Positions 15,087-23,521 of a stretch of DNA of 44,374 nucleotides are shown here, piece after piece. Source of the stretch: SAR324 cluster bacterium REDSEA-S27_B3 (GTDB lineage Bacteria; SAR324; NAC60-12). The notes under the pieces were generated by a model, which worked only from the letters and a program-made list of their open reading frames with translations, was not told the origin of the DNA and did no database searches. Both the position numbers and the translations under genes were made by a program. Each line of letters starts with the position of its first letter. Position 1 is the first letter of the stretch. Where the stretch lies: assembly GCA_001627865.1 (NCBI GenBank), contig LUQO01000067.1:1-44374 (forward strand), written 5' to 3'.

Positions 15087-16358
15087 ATGAAGATAAAAAA
15101 AATATTGCTGACAGCATTAAGTCTGTTTTTTTCATTCAGTCTTTATGCAGCAAGTACAGTTAAGATAGGAGCCTCAATGCCATTGACCGGGATGTTTGCA
15201 GTTCCTGGATCAAAGCACCTTGAAGGCTACCAGATGTGTGTTGATATCATTAATCAAAACGGAGGCTGGTTGGGTAAAAAAGTAGTCCTTTTAGGAATTG
15301 ATAATCGTTCTGATACAGAAACCGCAATTTCACAGTACGAGAGATTCATAAATGTTGACAAGGTTGATTTGGTCTTCGGCACCTTTTCCAGTAAACTGAC
15401 TTTTCCAACATCGACAATCCTTGCTAAATATAAATATGTTCTTCCTATTCCATCAGGCGGAGCATTGAGGATTTACAGACGCGGATTCAAGAATCTTTTT
15501 TATTTCCAGTCAAATCCGGCTGAATATTACGGCAAGCAGCTTCTTGCTGTGGTACAAGACCGTGCCTCTGCTGCAGATCAGCCAAAAACAGTTGCGCTTG
15601 TACATGCTGACGATTTTTTTGCAAATTCTATTGCAAATGGTCTTCTGGGTAAAAAAGTTAAATTACCCGGCAGCGGCAAGCTTGTTGAGGACATGGCTCC
15701 GGGCTACATTGCTCAGGCTGGTATGAAGCTGGTCTATCATGAGCAATGGCCTGAAGAAGGTTTTTCTGACTGGCTGACTTTGGCAAACTCAATTAAGAAT
15801 TCCGGTGCAGAAATGGTGATTGGCATGATGGCATCACCGGAGGAAGCTGTACAGCTTACTCGGGCGCTTAAAACAGTACGTCATAATCCGAAGCATTTGA
15901 TGCTGACTCAAGGGACCCAGTCTGAGTTTCTTGAGGGGCTTGGGGATGCGACAGAGGGGATTATGATTTACTCGGCATGGCATGACGAAGCTCCATTTGA
16001 TGGAACGCTGGCCGGGCAGAGGATGAACAACTCAGATTTTGTAGCAAAATACAAAGCCCTGAATGGTAAGCTTCCTGATGAAGATGTGGCAATTACTTTT
16101 GCTCTTTGCCAGGGAATAGATCAGGCTGTAATTGCTACAGGCTCAGTTGATAATGCCAGAATTATGTCCTGGCTGCATACCAGGAGCTCAAGGAGTCCGG
16201 TTAAAACAATTCTTGGAGATTACTACTGGGATGCAACTGGATTGCCGATTAATAAACAGGCTCTAATAGTTCAATGGCAAGGCAAAGAATTGAAATTCAT
16301 TTATCCAACTAATGAATTTCAGGCTTCATCAATGGTAAGCCCTAAACCTGCCTGGTAA
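15087..16358 (+). CDS. Liv-type ABC transporter periplasmic substrate-binding protein
   Basis: 423 residues with a clear signal peptide (Lys-rich start, hydrophobic core LLTALSLFFSFSLYAA, cleavage about residue 22). It then has the type I periplasmic-binding fold of the LivJ/amide-binding family: VKIGASMPLTGMFAVPGSKHLEGYQMCVDIINQNGGWLGKKV near the start, FGTFSSKLTFPTSTILAKY, and ADDFFANSIANG. Ligands of this family include branched-chain amino acids, amides, urea and aromatic acids; the specificity is not readable. It is the first gene of the importer, with a strong promoter and long leader upstream and an intrinsic terminator right after. That arrangement favours excess binding protein over the membrane components encoded at 17102-20438. 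Confidence 0.92.
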   Translation: MKIKKILLTALSLFFSFSLYAASTVKIGASMPLTGMFAVPGSKHLEGYQMCVDIINQNGGWLGKKVVLLGIDNRSDTETAISQYERFINVDKVDLVFGTFSSKLTFPTSTILAKYKYVLPIPSGGALRIYRRGFKNLFYFQSNPAEYYGKQLLAVVQDRASAADQPKTVALVHADDFFANSIANGLLGKKVKLPGSGKLVEDMAPGYIAQAGMKLVYHEQWPEEGFSDWLTLANSIKNSGAEMVIGMMASPEEAVQLTRALKTVRHNPKHLMLTQGTQSEFLEGLGDATEGIMIYSAWHDEAPFDGTLAGQRMNNSDFVAKYKALNGKLPDEDVAITFALCQGIDQAVIATGSVDNARIMSWLHTRSSRSPVKTILGDYYWDATGLPINKQALIVQWQGKELKFIYPTNEFQASSMVSPKPAW

Positions 16359-16383
16359 TCCAAACACTTAAAAATTACTGATT

Positions 16384-16421
16384 AAGGGCAGTTGTGAGTT
16401 TACTTCGGCTGCCCTTTTTTT
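16384..16421 (+). terminator. Intrinsic terminator after the binding-protein gene
   Basis: AAGGGCAG (16384-16391) pairs perfectly with CTGCCCTT (16409-16416) around a 17-base loop, and T residues run to 16421. It lies 26 bases after the stop. The rest of the importer follows on the same strand, so it is probably a partial terminator that lowers downstream expression. Confidence 0.75.
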
Positions 16422-16475
16422 GTGGAATTTTGATTGATTCCCAATCTTGAGCACAAGAAATTGTACTTGCAGGCT

Positions 16476-17036
16476 ATGTCAAAATTAAGAATTCAATTTA
16501 TCAATCCGGAGAAGGTCAAAGACCAGAAAATACTTGATGCAATTTCTGATTCTGTTATCAAAGGCACTCCTCGTGCGGAAAGCCAGGCAATAAGAGCAAG
16601 AGTACCTAATGTTTTCTGGTCTTTTCAAAACACCTGGAACGGTGTTTTTATTCAGGGAAAGGTTGATCATAATCTAAAGGAACTGTGCCGTGTTTATGTA
16701 TCCAAATCAGTTCAATGCAAATATTGCGGCAACCAGAGGAGTTCAAAATCTGCAGATGAAGGGCTGGTTGAAGATGATTACAGGGATCTGTTGAATTTTG
16801 AAAAATCTGACAATTATGATGAATCCACCAAGGCAGCTCTTTCACTTTCTCAGGCAATTACCTGGGACCTTGAAACAGACGATGATTTCTGGAACCGTCT
16901 ATATAAGCATTTTAGTGAAGAACAGATTATTGAACTAGGCTATTTTGTTGGATTCACCATGGGTCAGCAGCGTTTCAACAGGCTGCTGAATCTTGATGAA
17001 CACCTCGGCGAAACCGGTTTTGAAAACATCAACTGA
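16476..17036 (+). CDS. Carboxymuconolactone decarboxylase / AhpD-like protein
   Basis: 186 residues from the ATG at 16476 (an in-frame TTG at 16434 would add 14 residues; the ATG has GCAGG just before it). The CMD/AhpD core is helical, with the redox pair Cys81-x-x-Cys84 in KSVQCKYCGNQRS. The His usually found four residues after the second Cys is Arg here, a common variant. The C-terminal part FSEEQIIELGYFVGFTMGQQRFN is typical of the family. Members are peroxidase adaptors, lactone decarboxylases, or unknown. It is inserted between the binding protein and the importer ATPases, so it probably acts on the imported compound (inference). Confidence 0.82.
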   Translation: MSKLRIQFINPEKVKDQKILDAISDSVIKGTPRAESQAIRARVPNVFWSFQNTWNGVFIQGKVDHNLKELCRVYVSKSVQCKYCGNQRSSKSADEGLVEDDYRDLLNFEKSDNYDESTKAALSLSQAITWDLETDDDFWNRLYKHFSEEQIIELGYFVGFTMGQQRFNRLLNLDEHLGETGFENIN

Positions 17037-17101
17037 ACCCTCCCATCTTCTATTCCGCTGCATTCTTTTTTTAATGATTACCATTTAAATTAGATCAGTC
17101 A

Positions 17102-17833
17102 ATGCTGAAAATAAATAATGCAACTAAATCATTTGCAGGAATTCTTGCGGTTAACAGTTGCAATTTTGAAATTGAGCAAGGCACTATATCAGCACTGATT
17201 GGTCCGAATGGAGCAGGGAAGACCACACTGTTTAACTGCATTTCACGTATCTATCCAATTGATTCCGGAGAAATTTTTTACTGGGATCACAGACTTGATT
17301 TAATGCCTACATATAAGATCGCAAGGCTGGGCATTGGCAGGTCATTTCAAATCACCAGAACCCTTGATCACTTATCTGTAACAGAAAATCTGGTTTTGCA
17401 TACAGCAGGAGGAATTGGGAATCACTTGCTGCTCCCTGCTATTACCAGGGAAAACAAGTTGAAAGCCGACGAAATTATGGAATTTCTGGGGATTGCATCC
17501 CTAGGTGAGATGGATATGGGATCATTGTCATTTGGACAAAAAAAACTCCTGGACCTCGGTACAGTATTGATGGCAGATCCGGATTTAATTCTTCTTGATG
17601 AACCCGCGGCAGGAGTAAATTTGAGACTGCTTGAAGATATTATCGACAAGCTGGTTACTCTGAAAAATCAAGGAAAAACAATACTTCTGATTGAGCACAA
17701 TATGGATCTTGTTATGGAGATCAGTGATGAAGTAATTGTTATGTCTGCCGGGGAAATTATTGCACAGGGTAAACCAACGGAAATCCAGAAAAATGCTGAA
17801 GTGCTTGAAGCATATCTGGGAAGCGAAGCATAA
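17102..17833 (+). CDS. livG: Liv-type ABC transporter ATP-binding protein LivG
   Basis: 243 residues. Walker A GPNGAGKTT, Q-loop region GIGRSFQITRTL, signature LSFGQKKLLDLG, Walker B LILLDEPAAGVN, and switch His in LLIEHNMDLV are all present. The GVN after Walker B and the C-terminal VLEAYLGSEA mark the LivG group. It energises uptake together with LivF at the membrane. The next gene's ATG follows the TAA directly, indicating tight co-translation. Confidence 0.94.
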   Translation: MLKINNATKSFAGILAVNSCNFEIEQGTISALIGPNGAGKTTLFNCISRIYPIDSGEIFYWDHRLDLMPTYKIARLGIGRSFQITRTLDHLSVTENLVLHTAGGIGNHLLLPAITRENKLKADEIMEFLGIASLGEMDMGSLSFGQKKLLDLGTVLMADPDLILLDEPAAGVNLRLLEDIIDKLVTLKNQGKTILLIEHNMDLVMEISDEVIVMSAGEIIAQGKPTEIQKNAEVLEAYLGSEA

Positions 17834-18562
17834 ATGACAAGTTTACTTAGTATCAGAAACGTAACAGCCGGTTATGGATATGGGCCGGATATAGTTCATG
17901 ATTTCAGTTTGTCACTTAACGAGAGTGAAGTGAAATGCATTATTGGTCCAAACGGAGCAGGTAAATCAACCTTATTAAAAGCTGTTGCAGGGATACTTAA
18001 ACCTCGATCAGGAGAAATTATTTTTGAGGGAGAAAATATTACTGGTAAAGAAGCATACCAGATAATGAGGCTTGGTATTTGTTTCCTTCCACAGGAACGC
18101 GCAATTTTTCCTAATCTGACTGTTGCAGAGAATTTACGTATGTGTGCGTATTCAATCAAAGACAAGGAACTGGCTGAATCAAGAATTGAAGCAGCATTTG
18201 AGATGTTCCCAGTGCTAGGTGAACGTTTAAAACAAATTGCCGGTACAATGTCAGGGGGGCAGCAACAACAGCTGGTTTATGCACGTGCTTTTACAATTAA
18301 ACCTAAAATAATTCTGATTGATGAACCTTCTCTTGGCCTGGCGCCGGCACTTGTAGAACAAACCTTCAATCATATTAAACAAATTGCATCAAGTGGAATT
18401 GCCGTTATTCTTGTAGAACAAAACGCAATAAAAGGTCTCCAGACATCAGGTTACGGTGTAGTGATGGATCTTGGGAGGCTGGCATTTGAAAAACCTGCCA
18501 ATGAAGTTTTACAGGATCAGAGGCTTCGTGAACTTTATTTAGGGAAAGCTATAAAAAAATGA
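17834..18562 (+). CDS. livF: Liv-type ABC transporter ATP-binding protein LivF
   Basis: 242 residues with Walker A GPNGAGKST, the LivF-specific GICFLPQERAIFPNLTVAENL, signature MSGGQQQQLVYARA, Walker B IILIDEPSLGLAP, and a Gln in place of the switch His (LVEQN), usual for LivF. It ends RELYLGKAIKK, the family tail. The start abuts the livG stop, and its TGA overlaps the livH ATG by four bases. Confidence 0.94.
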   Translation: MTSLLSIRNVTAGYGYGPDIVHDFSLSLNESEVKCIIGPNGAGKSTLLKAVAGILKPRSGEIIFEGENITGKEAYQIMRLGICFLPQERAIFPNLTVAENLRMCAYSIKDKELAESRIEAAFEMFPVLGERLKQIAGTMSGGQQQQLVYARAFTIKPKIILIDEPSLGLAPALVEQTFNHIKQIASSGIAVILVEQNAIKGLQTSGYGVVMDLGRLAFEKPANEVLQDQRLRELYLGKAIKK

Positions 18563-19431
18563 TGGAGTTTCTTCAAGTAATAATATTAGGACTTTGTTTA
18601 GGTTTTGTGTATGCCTTAATGGTTTCAGGTCTGACCTTGATCTTTGGAGTTATGAGAATTGTAAATCTTGCTCATCCCATACTGATCATCAGCGGAGCAT
18701 TTGTTTCCTATTGGCTTTTTATTAAGTTAGGTTTGGATCCCATTTTATCAGTACCAGCTGCTGCTTTAGCAGTGGCTCTGCTGGGAGTGTTGCTCTACAA
18801 ATTAATATTTGAAAAAAATGCGGCACAACAGACATACTCTGAAATGACAGTCTTGTTGACTTTTGGCACAGCAATGGTGATTGACGGATTGTTAGCCTTC
18901 TTATTTCACAATACACAGCGTACTACATCTCCAGGTTATGCTACTGACGCGATTTTCATCGGAGACATATTCATTCCTCTGGCGCAATTATATTCAGGGA
19001 TCATAAGTCTTGTGATCATAATCGTGCTTGCGGTATTTCTTAAGTATTCAGAATTTGGTATTGCGATCAGGGCCACCTCACAGAACAGGACTTCTGCGGA
19101 GCTGGTTGGAGTCAATGTAAAATTCGTATGCCTGATTTCTTTTGCTATAGGATGCGCCCTTGCAGGTTCTGCAGGCGCGCTGGTCAGTTTCGTATTCAGC
19201 TTTTTCCCGTCAAGGCACTGGGAGTGGATCGCGATTCTAATGTCACTGGTTGTACTTGGTGGTATGGGCAGTCTTACAGGTGCAGTGGTTGGGGCTCTGG
19301 TTTTGTCAGTTATTTCATCTTTAGTGGGTGCATTTTATTCTCCAGCATGGTCAACAATGGTATTTTTTCTGGCACTGTTTCTGATACTTATCATCAGACC
19401 AATGGGGCTGTTTGGTGTAAGAACAGATTGA
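18559..19431 (+). CDS. livH: Liv-type ABC transporter permease LivH
   Basis: 290 residues, about eight membrane segments. It shows the LivH entry GLCLGFVYALMVSGLTLIFG followed by MRIVNLAHP, the cytoplasmic coupling segment GIAIRATSQNRTSAELVGVN, and GGMGSLTGAVVGALVL near the end. It forms the transport channel with LivM. ATGATG at 18559 gives two possible starts three bases apart. The overlap with livF shows an operon. Confidence 0.93.
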   Translation: MMEFLQVIILGLCLGFVYALMVSGLTLIFGVMRIVNLAHPILIISGAFVSYWLFIKLGLDPILSVPAAALAVALLGVLLYKLIFEKNAAQQTYSEMTVLLTFGTAMVIDGLLAFLFHNTQRTTSPGYATDAIFIGDIFIPLAQLYSGIISLVIIIVLAVFLKYSEFGIAIRATSQNRTSAELVGVNVKFVCLISFAIGCALAGSAGALVSFVFSFFPSRHWEWIAILMSLVVLGGMGSLTGAVVGALVLSVISSLVGAFYSPAWSTMVFFLALFLILIIRPMGLFGVRTD

Positions 19432-19478
19432 AATTATTTAACAAAGTGTTATGAGAAGAATTTGATAGAAAGGCAAGA

Positions 19479-20438
19479 TTGCAAAACAGTAAAAAAATAA
19501 TTCCAGTAATAATCCTGATCTGCCTGATCTGTTTACCAATAGTTCAGTTTTTTGGAAATTATAATTATGTGATTCACATGGTTCTATTTTCATTTCTTTA
19601 TATTACAATGTCCAGCAGTTGGAATATTATCGGCGGATACGGTGGATTTATTTCAATAGGGCACAATGTATTTTTTGGAATAGGTGCATATTTTTCCGGA
19701 TTTATATATGCCAGATATGGAATTTCCCCTTTTTATACCGCTGTTTTTGCGGGCATGATTGCTACATTTTTCGGTTTTGGAGTAGGTTTAATCACGCTGC
19801 GTGTAAAAGGTCCGTCCTTCATAATATCATCCATTGCGCTGCTGATGATTTTCAGGACTTTATTTGATCGCTGGGAACTGGTTGGAGGCGCGCATGGCAT
19901 AACTCTTCCACATAATAATCTTTCTGTGGAATGGTCAAAAATACCACATTATTACGCATTGTTGGTTCTGATGGTGCTTTCTATTCTTCTCTCTTGGTAT
20001 GTGCGTCATTCAAAATTCGGATTGGCACTGCGTTCGATTTCACATGATGAAATTAAAAGCGAGGTAACCGGCATAAATATAAAGATCATTAAAGTAACTG
20101 CTTATGCAATTTCAGCATACCTGATAGGTGCAGCAGGTGCCATCTGGGGAGATTATCTGACCTATGTCAGGCCAAATATTTTTTTCATAATCCTGATTGC
20201 GGCAAACATGGTGCTGATGTGCATTTTAGGAGGAAAGGGAACCGTGACAGGCCCGATTATCGGAACTATTGTGATAATATTTTTCAATGAGTTCATTCTG
20301 GCAAACTTCGGTGCATCAGAACTAAACATCTTTTTCACAGGTTTACTGATGATTCTCACTTTGCTGTATTTTCCTGACGGAATAATTGGTTCCCTGAAAA
20401 AAAGAAAATTGCTGCCTGGTTTTCTTGACTGGGACTGA
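19479..20438 (+). CDS. livM: Liv-type ABC transporter permease LivM
   Basis: 319 residues and about eight to ten membrane segments. Family landmarks are SSSWNIIGGYGGFISIGHNVFFGIGAY (each part within residues 45-75), the coupling helix FGLALRSISHDEIKSEVTGIN, and GGKGTVTGPIIGT. The start is a TTG at 19479 with AAAGG five bases before it; no ATG is placed better. It completes the importer. The hydrolase gene begins two bases after its stop, so that enzyme is part of the same operon. Confidence 0.92.
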   Translation: MQNSKKIIPVIILICLICLPIVQFFGNYNYVIHMVLFSFLYITMSSSWNIIGGYGGFISIGHNVFFGIGAYFSGFIYARYGISPFYTAVFAGMIATFFGFGVGLITLRVKGPSFIISSIALLMIFRTLFDRWELVGGAHGITLPHNNLSVEWSKIPHYYALLVLMVLSILLSWYVRHSKFGLALRSISHDEIKSEVTGINIKIIKVTAYAISAYLIGAAGAIWGDYLTYVRPNIFFIILIAANMVLMCILGGKGTVTGPIIGTIVIIFFNEFILANFGASELNIFFTGLLMILTLLYFPDGIIGSLKKRKLLPGFLDWD

Positions 20439-20440
20439 TT

Positions 20441-21508
20441 ATGAGTTCTATGGACCCTAGAGTAGAAGCTGCAAGAAAACACTGGTCAGGACGCTTTGTC
20501 ACAAATGGTGTCCCCCTGTCTGTGTTTCAGGATGTTACCAAGACTGTAAAGCATTGGGATCAATGGTGCAGCACATGGTCTGAAAAAGCAAAGATCTTCG
20601 AGGAATTGGGGCATCAGGCAATGGACCTGGGATTCTCACTTTCAGCAGCTCAGCATTTGACAACAGCAGCAGTATGTTACCATTTCGGCAAGTTCCTTTT
20701 TGTTCAGGATCCTGAACAGATGAGAAGAGCTCATGAAAGGGCCGTTGAATGCAGAAACCTTGCACTACCGTTTCTTGACCCACCTGGAGAAAGAGTTAAA
20801 ATTCCTCATGGTGAATATTCATTTTACGGAAATCTAAGAAAACCGGCAGGGATCAAAACACCGCCTGTTATATTAATGACTCTGGGACTTGACAGTGCCA
20901 AGGAAGAAATGGATACAAATGAAAAAATCTTTCTTGAGCGTGGTATGGCAACACTTGTATTCGACGGTCCCGGACAGGGTGAAAGCGAATACGAACAGCC
21001 TATTTGCCCTGAATATGAAGAGCCTGTAAAATCTGTAATGGACTGGCTTGAGAAAAGGAATGATGTTGATTCAGACAGAACAGGCATCTGGGGCGTCAGT
21101 CTTGGAGGATATTATGCGCCACGTGCTGCGGCATTTGAAGATCGAATCAAAGCATGTATTTCACTGACAGGTCCATTCAATCTGATAGAATGTTTTGATG
21201 AGTTACCCGTTCTGACTAAAACAGCATTTATTCATCGCAGCCACAGTTCTGATGAGCAGCAGGCAAAAGAAGTTGCGATTCGCATGTCATTGGAAAATGT
21301 TGCTGAAAAAATTACATGTCCGCTTTATGTTGTTGCTGGAAAACTGGACCGTGTGATCCCACATCAGCAGGCGCTTAAACTTTCTCAAAGATCATCTGGT
21401 GAAGTAGTACTGAATCTTGTTGAAGACGGAGGGCATGTAGCGAATAACAGAGCTTATAAATACAGAACTCAATCTGCAGACTGGATTGCTGCCAGGCTTG
21501 GTTGTTGA
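20441..21508 (+). CDS. Alpha/beta hydrolase similar to 2,6-dihydroxypseudooxynicotine hydrolase
   Basis: 355 residues: a helical N-terminal cap (1-115) with HWSGRFVTNGVPLSVFQDV, then a hydrolase core with FDGPGQGES, nucleophile elbow GVSLGG (Ser220), Asp304 (AGKLDRVIP) and His333 (EDGGHVANN). Length, cap and triad spacing match the DHPON hydrolase/FrsA-like family, whose nicotine-pathway member breaks a C-C bond next to a ring ketone. A Glu at 251 sits where that enzyme has a functional Glu. It is fused by operon structure to the Liv importer. A role on the imported compound after hydroxylation by the molybdenum enzyme is inference; a simple esterase is the alternative. Confidence 0.85.
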   Translation: MSSMDPRVEAARKHWSGRFVTNGVPLSVFQDVTKTVKHWDQWCSTWSEKAKIFEELGHQAMDLGFSLSAAQHLTTAAVCYHFGKFLFVQDPEQMRRAHERAVECRNLALPFLDPPGERVKIPHGEYSFYGNLRKPAGIKTPPVILMTLGLDSAKEEMDTNEKIFLERGMATLVFDGPGQGESEYEQPICPEYEEPVKSVMDWLEKRNDVDSDRTGIWGVSLGGYYAPRAAAFEDRIKACISLTGPFNLIECFDELPVLTKTAFIHRSHSSDEQQAKEVAIRMSLENVAEKITCPLYVVAGKLDRVIPHQQALKLSQRSSGEVVLNLVEDGGHVANNRAYKYRTQSADWIAARLGC

Positions 21509-21542
21509 TAAAAAAACTTTAGAAAACAGGAAGACTGTTAAT

Positions 21543-22361
21543 TCAGCAAACAGCAGATCTTTCCATGCAGACACTAATCACTTCTTCCGGATCACGTTTC
21601 CACCAGTTATCCTCAGAAAAAATTTCAACTTCCTTAAGTCCGTCAAAACCTGCTCTTTCCATCCAGGATCTTATTAACGGTATATCAATTATGCCGTCAC
21701 CCATCATCCCACGGTCCAGCAACAAGTGTTTTGTCTCCAAAAGCCAGTCGCAGATATGAAAGGCCAGCAGACGATTTTTACCTGCTCGTTTAATCTGCGA
21801 TTCCAGTTCCGGGTCCCACCAGCAGTGATACACGTCAACAGCAACACCAATTCCCTCACCCATTTGATCACAAAGGTCTAAAGCATGGCTGAGTGTATTC
21901 ACACAGGCCCGATCAGCAGCGTACATTGGATGCAGGGGTTCAATGGCAATTGGCATTTTAACAGTCCTGGCGTATTCCAGAGTCTTGAAAAGGCCATCCT
22001 CAACTTGCATTTGGCTACCTGCTAAATCCTTTGAATCTGGCTTCAGCCCTCCAACAACTATCACCAGGCATTCTGCCTGAATTGCTGCCGCCTCATCCAC
22101 TGTTTTTTTGTTGTCATCGAGAATGTTCTGAGAAAGATGGTCTTCCAAAGTGAACATTCCACCCCGGCAAAGTCCGCTGACACGCAAGCCGTTGTCCTGA
22201 ATCATTCTGTTAGCTTCGTCAACTCCGTATTCCTGAAGTTTATCTCGCCACGGTGCAATTCCACCGATTCCGTAACTGGCACACAAATCTATGGCCTGTC
22301 TGAGATTACACTTTTCCTTTACTGTCGCTGTATTCAGGGACATCTGCTCTGCATAAATCAC
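21543..22361 (-). CDS. Sugar phosphate isomerase/epimerase-like TIM-barrel protein
   Basis: 272 residues of the xylose-isomerase-like barrel family (IolE/IolI, hydroxypyruvate isomerase relatives). Metal-ligand positions are recognisable: Glu in PIAIEPLHPMY, Asp and His in GVAVDVYHCWWDP, His in LLAFHICDW, and Glu in LKEVEIFSE. Such proteins isomerise or dehydrate sugar and cyclitol derivatives. It is the last gene of the minus-strand run, overlapping the DUF993 gene by four bases. That pairing with DUF993 and Gfo/Idh/MocA says it handles the product of those enzymes. Confidence 0.86.
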   Translation of the reverse strand: MIYAEQMSLNTATVKEKCNLRQAIDLCASYGIGGIAPWRDKLQEYGVDEANRMIQDNGLRVSGLCRGGMFTLEDHLSQNILDDNKKTVDEAAAIQAECLVIVVGGLKPDSKDLAGSQMQVEDGLFKTLEYARTVKMPIAIEPLHPMYAADRACVNTLSHALDLCDQMGEGIGVAVDVYHCWWDPELESQIKRAGKNRLLAFHICDWLLETKHLLLDRGMMGDGIIDIPLIRSWMERAGFDGLKEVEIFSEDNWWKRDPEEVISVCMERSAVC

Positions 22362-23518
22362 GAAACTATTCCTCTCGACGCAAAAACGGTTTTTGCTCTG
22401 GAAGCAGCTAACTCAGGATTAAGCAGTGCACCTGCTCGATTTGCATGACGTATAAGTTCAGCAAGGTGTAGTGTGGAACGTGCGCTTTCCTGACCACCAA
22501 GCATGGTGAAATTATCCTGGAATCCATTCAGATAGGACAGAAAAACCACACCAGTTTTATAAAACTTGGTTGGAGATTTAAAGATGTGTCTTGAGAGAGG
22601 AACAGTGGGGTTAAGCAGATCATTGTATGTTTGTTCATCGTCTTTACCCAGCGCGGTTAATGCTGCCGCGGCCAACCCTGCTATGGCATCGAATATTCCC
22701 AGCAGTGCGTGTGAATACCCCATTTCATCTCCAAGAATTAATTCCGGAAAATTAAAATCATCACCTGTGTACATTTTTATCTTTTCCGGAAGGCGCTGGC
22801 GCATCAGGATTTCTTTTTCCTTGGATAAAAGTGAAATTTTGATTCCATCAATTTTGGCAGAATTCGCCTTAAGAATAGACAAACATGTTTCCATGGCCTG
22901 ATCAATATCTGTTGATCCCCAATACCCCTTTAGTTGAGGATCAAACATATCTCCAAGCCAATGGATAATAACCGGATCGGAAACCTGCCCAAGAATTGAG
23001 TTGTAAACCGCAGCATAATCCTCTGTTCCTTGTGCACAGGCAGTTAAGGCACGGCTTGCCATTAAAATGATTCTCCCTCCATATCTTTCCACTGTCTCGC
23101 ATTGTTCTTCATAGGCATGTATTACCTGAGTCAGGGTCAGATCAGGACAGGGGAGCAGATGGTCTGTGCCGGCGCCGCAGGCGATTAATCCGTCGGAAGC
23201 TTTTGCTGCATCCAAAGAACGCCGGATTAATTCTCTGGATGCATCCCAGTCAAGACCCATTCCACGCTGGGCTGTGTCCATTGCTTCAGCAACACCTAAA
23301 CCCTGATCCCAGAGATATTGCCTGAAGGCAATGGTCTGATCCCAGTCTATGCTGACATCAATCCAGGGATCATTATCTATTAGGGGATCCACAACCACAT
23401 GGGCTGCAGCATAAATTGTTCTGGGAAAAACGGAAGGTTCAATACAGAGATCACGAGGAGCACTCAATTCAAGAGTTCCCAGTGACTTATCAGGTTTTGG
23501 CAATACAAGGCTTGGCAC
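22358..23518 (-). CDS. DUF993 (dihydrodipicolinate-synthase-like) protein
   Basis: 386 residues. The segments FPRTIYAAAHVVVDPL, DWDQTIAFRQYLWDQGLGVAEAMDTAQRG (positions about 58-87) and LIACGAGTDHL are characteristic of DUF993, a TIM-barrel family distantly related to dihydrodipicolinate synthase/aldolases with no well-defined reaction that I can name. A Lys in KIDGIKISLLSKE is a candidate Schiff-base residue, by analogy only. It sits three bases after the oxidoreductase gene and overlaps the isomerase gene, so the three are one functional unit. An aldolase or dehydratase step on an oxidised sugar is plausible. Confidence 0.85.
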   Translation of the reverse strand: MPSLVLPKPDKSLGTLELSAPRDLCIEPSVFPRTIYAAAHVVVDPLIDNDPWIDVSIDWDQTIAFRQYLWDQGLGVAEAMDTAQRGMGLDWDASRELIRRSLDAAKASDGLIACGAGTDHLLPCPDLTLTQVIHAYEEQCETVERYGGRIILMASRALTACAQGTEDYAAVYNSILGQVSDPVIIHWLGDMFDPQLKGYWGSTDIDQAMETCLSILKANSAKIDGIKISLLSKEKEILMRQRLPEKIKMYTGDDFNFPELILGDEMGYSHALLGIFDAIAGLAAAALTALGKDDEQTYNDLLNPTVPLSRHIFKSPTKFYKTGVVFLSYLNGFQDNFTMLGGQESARSTLHLAELIRHANRAGALLNPELAASRAKTVFASRGIVS

Positions 23519-23521
23519 TTT

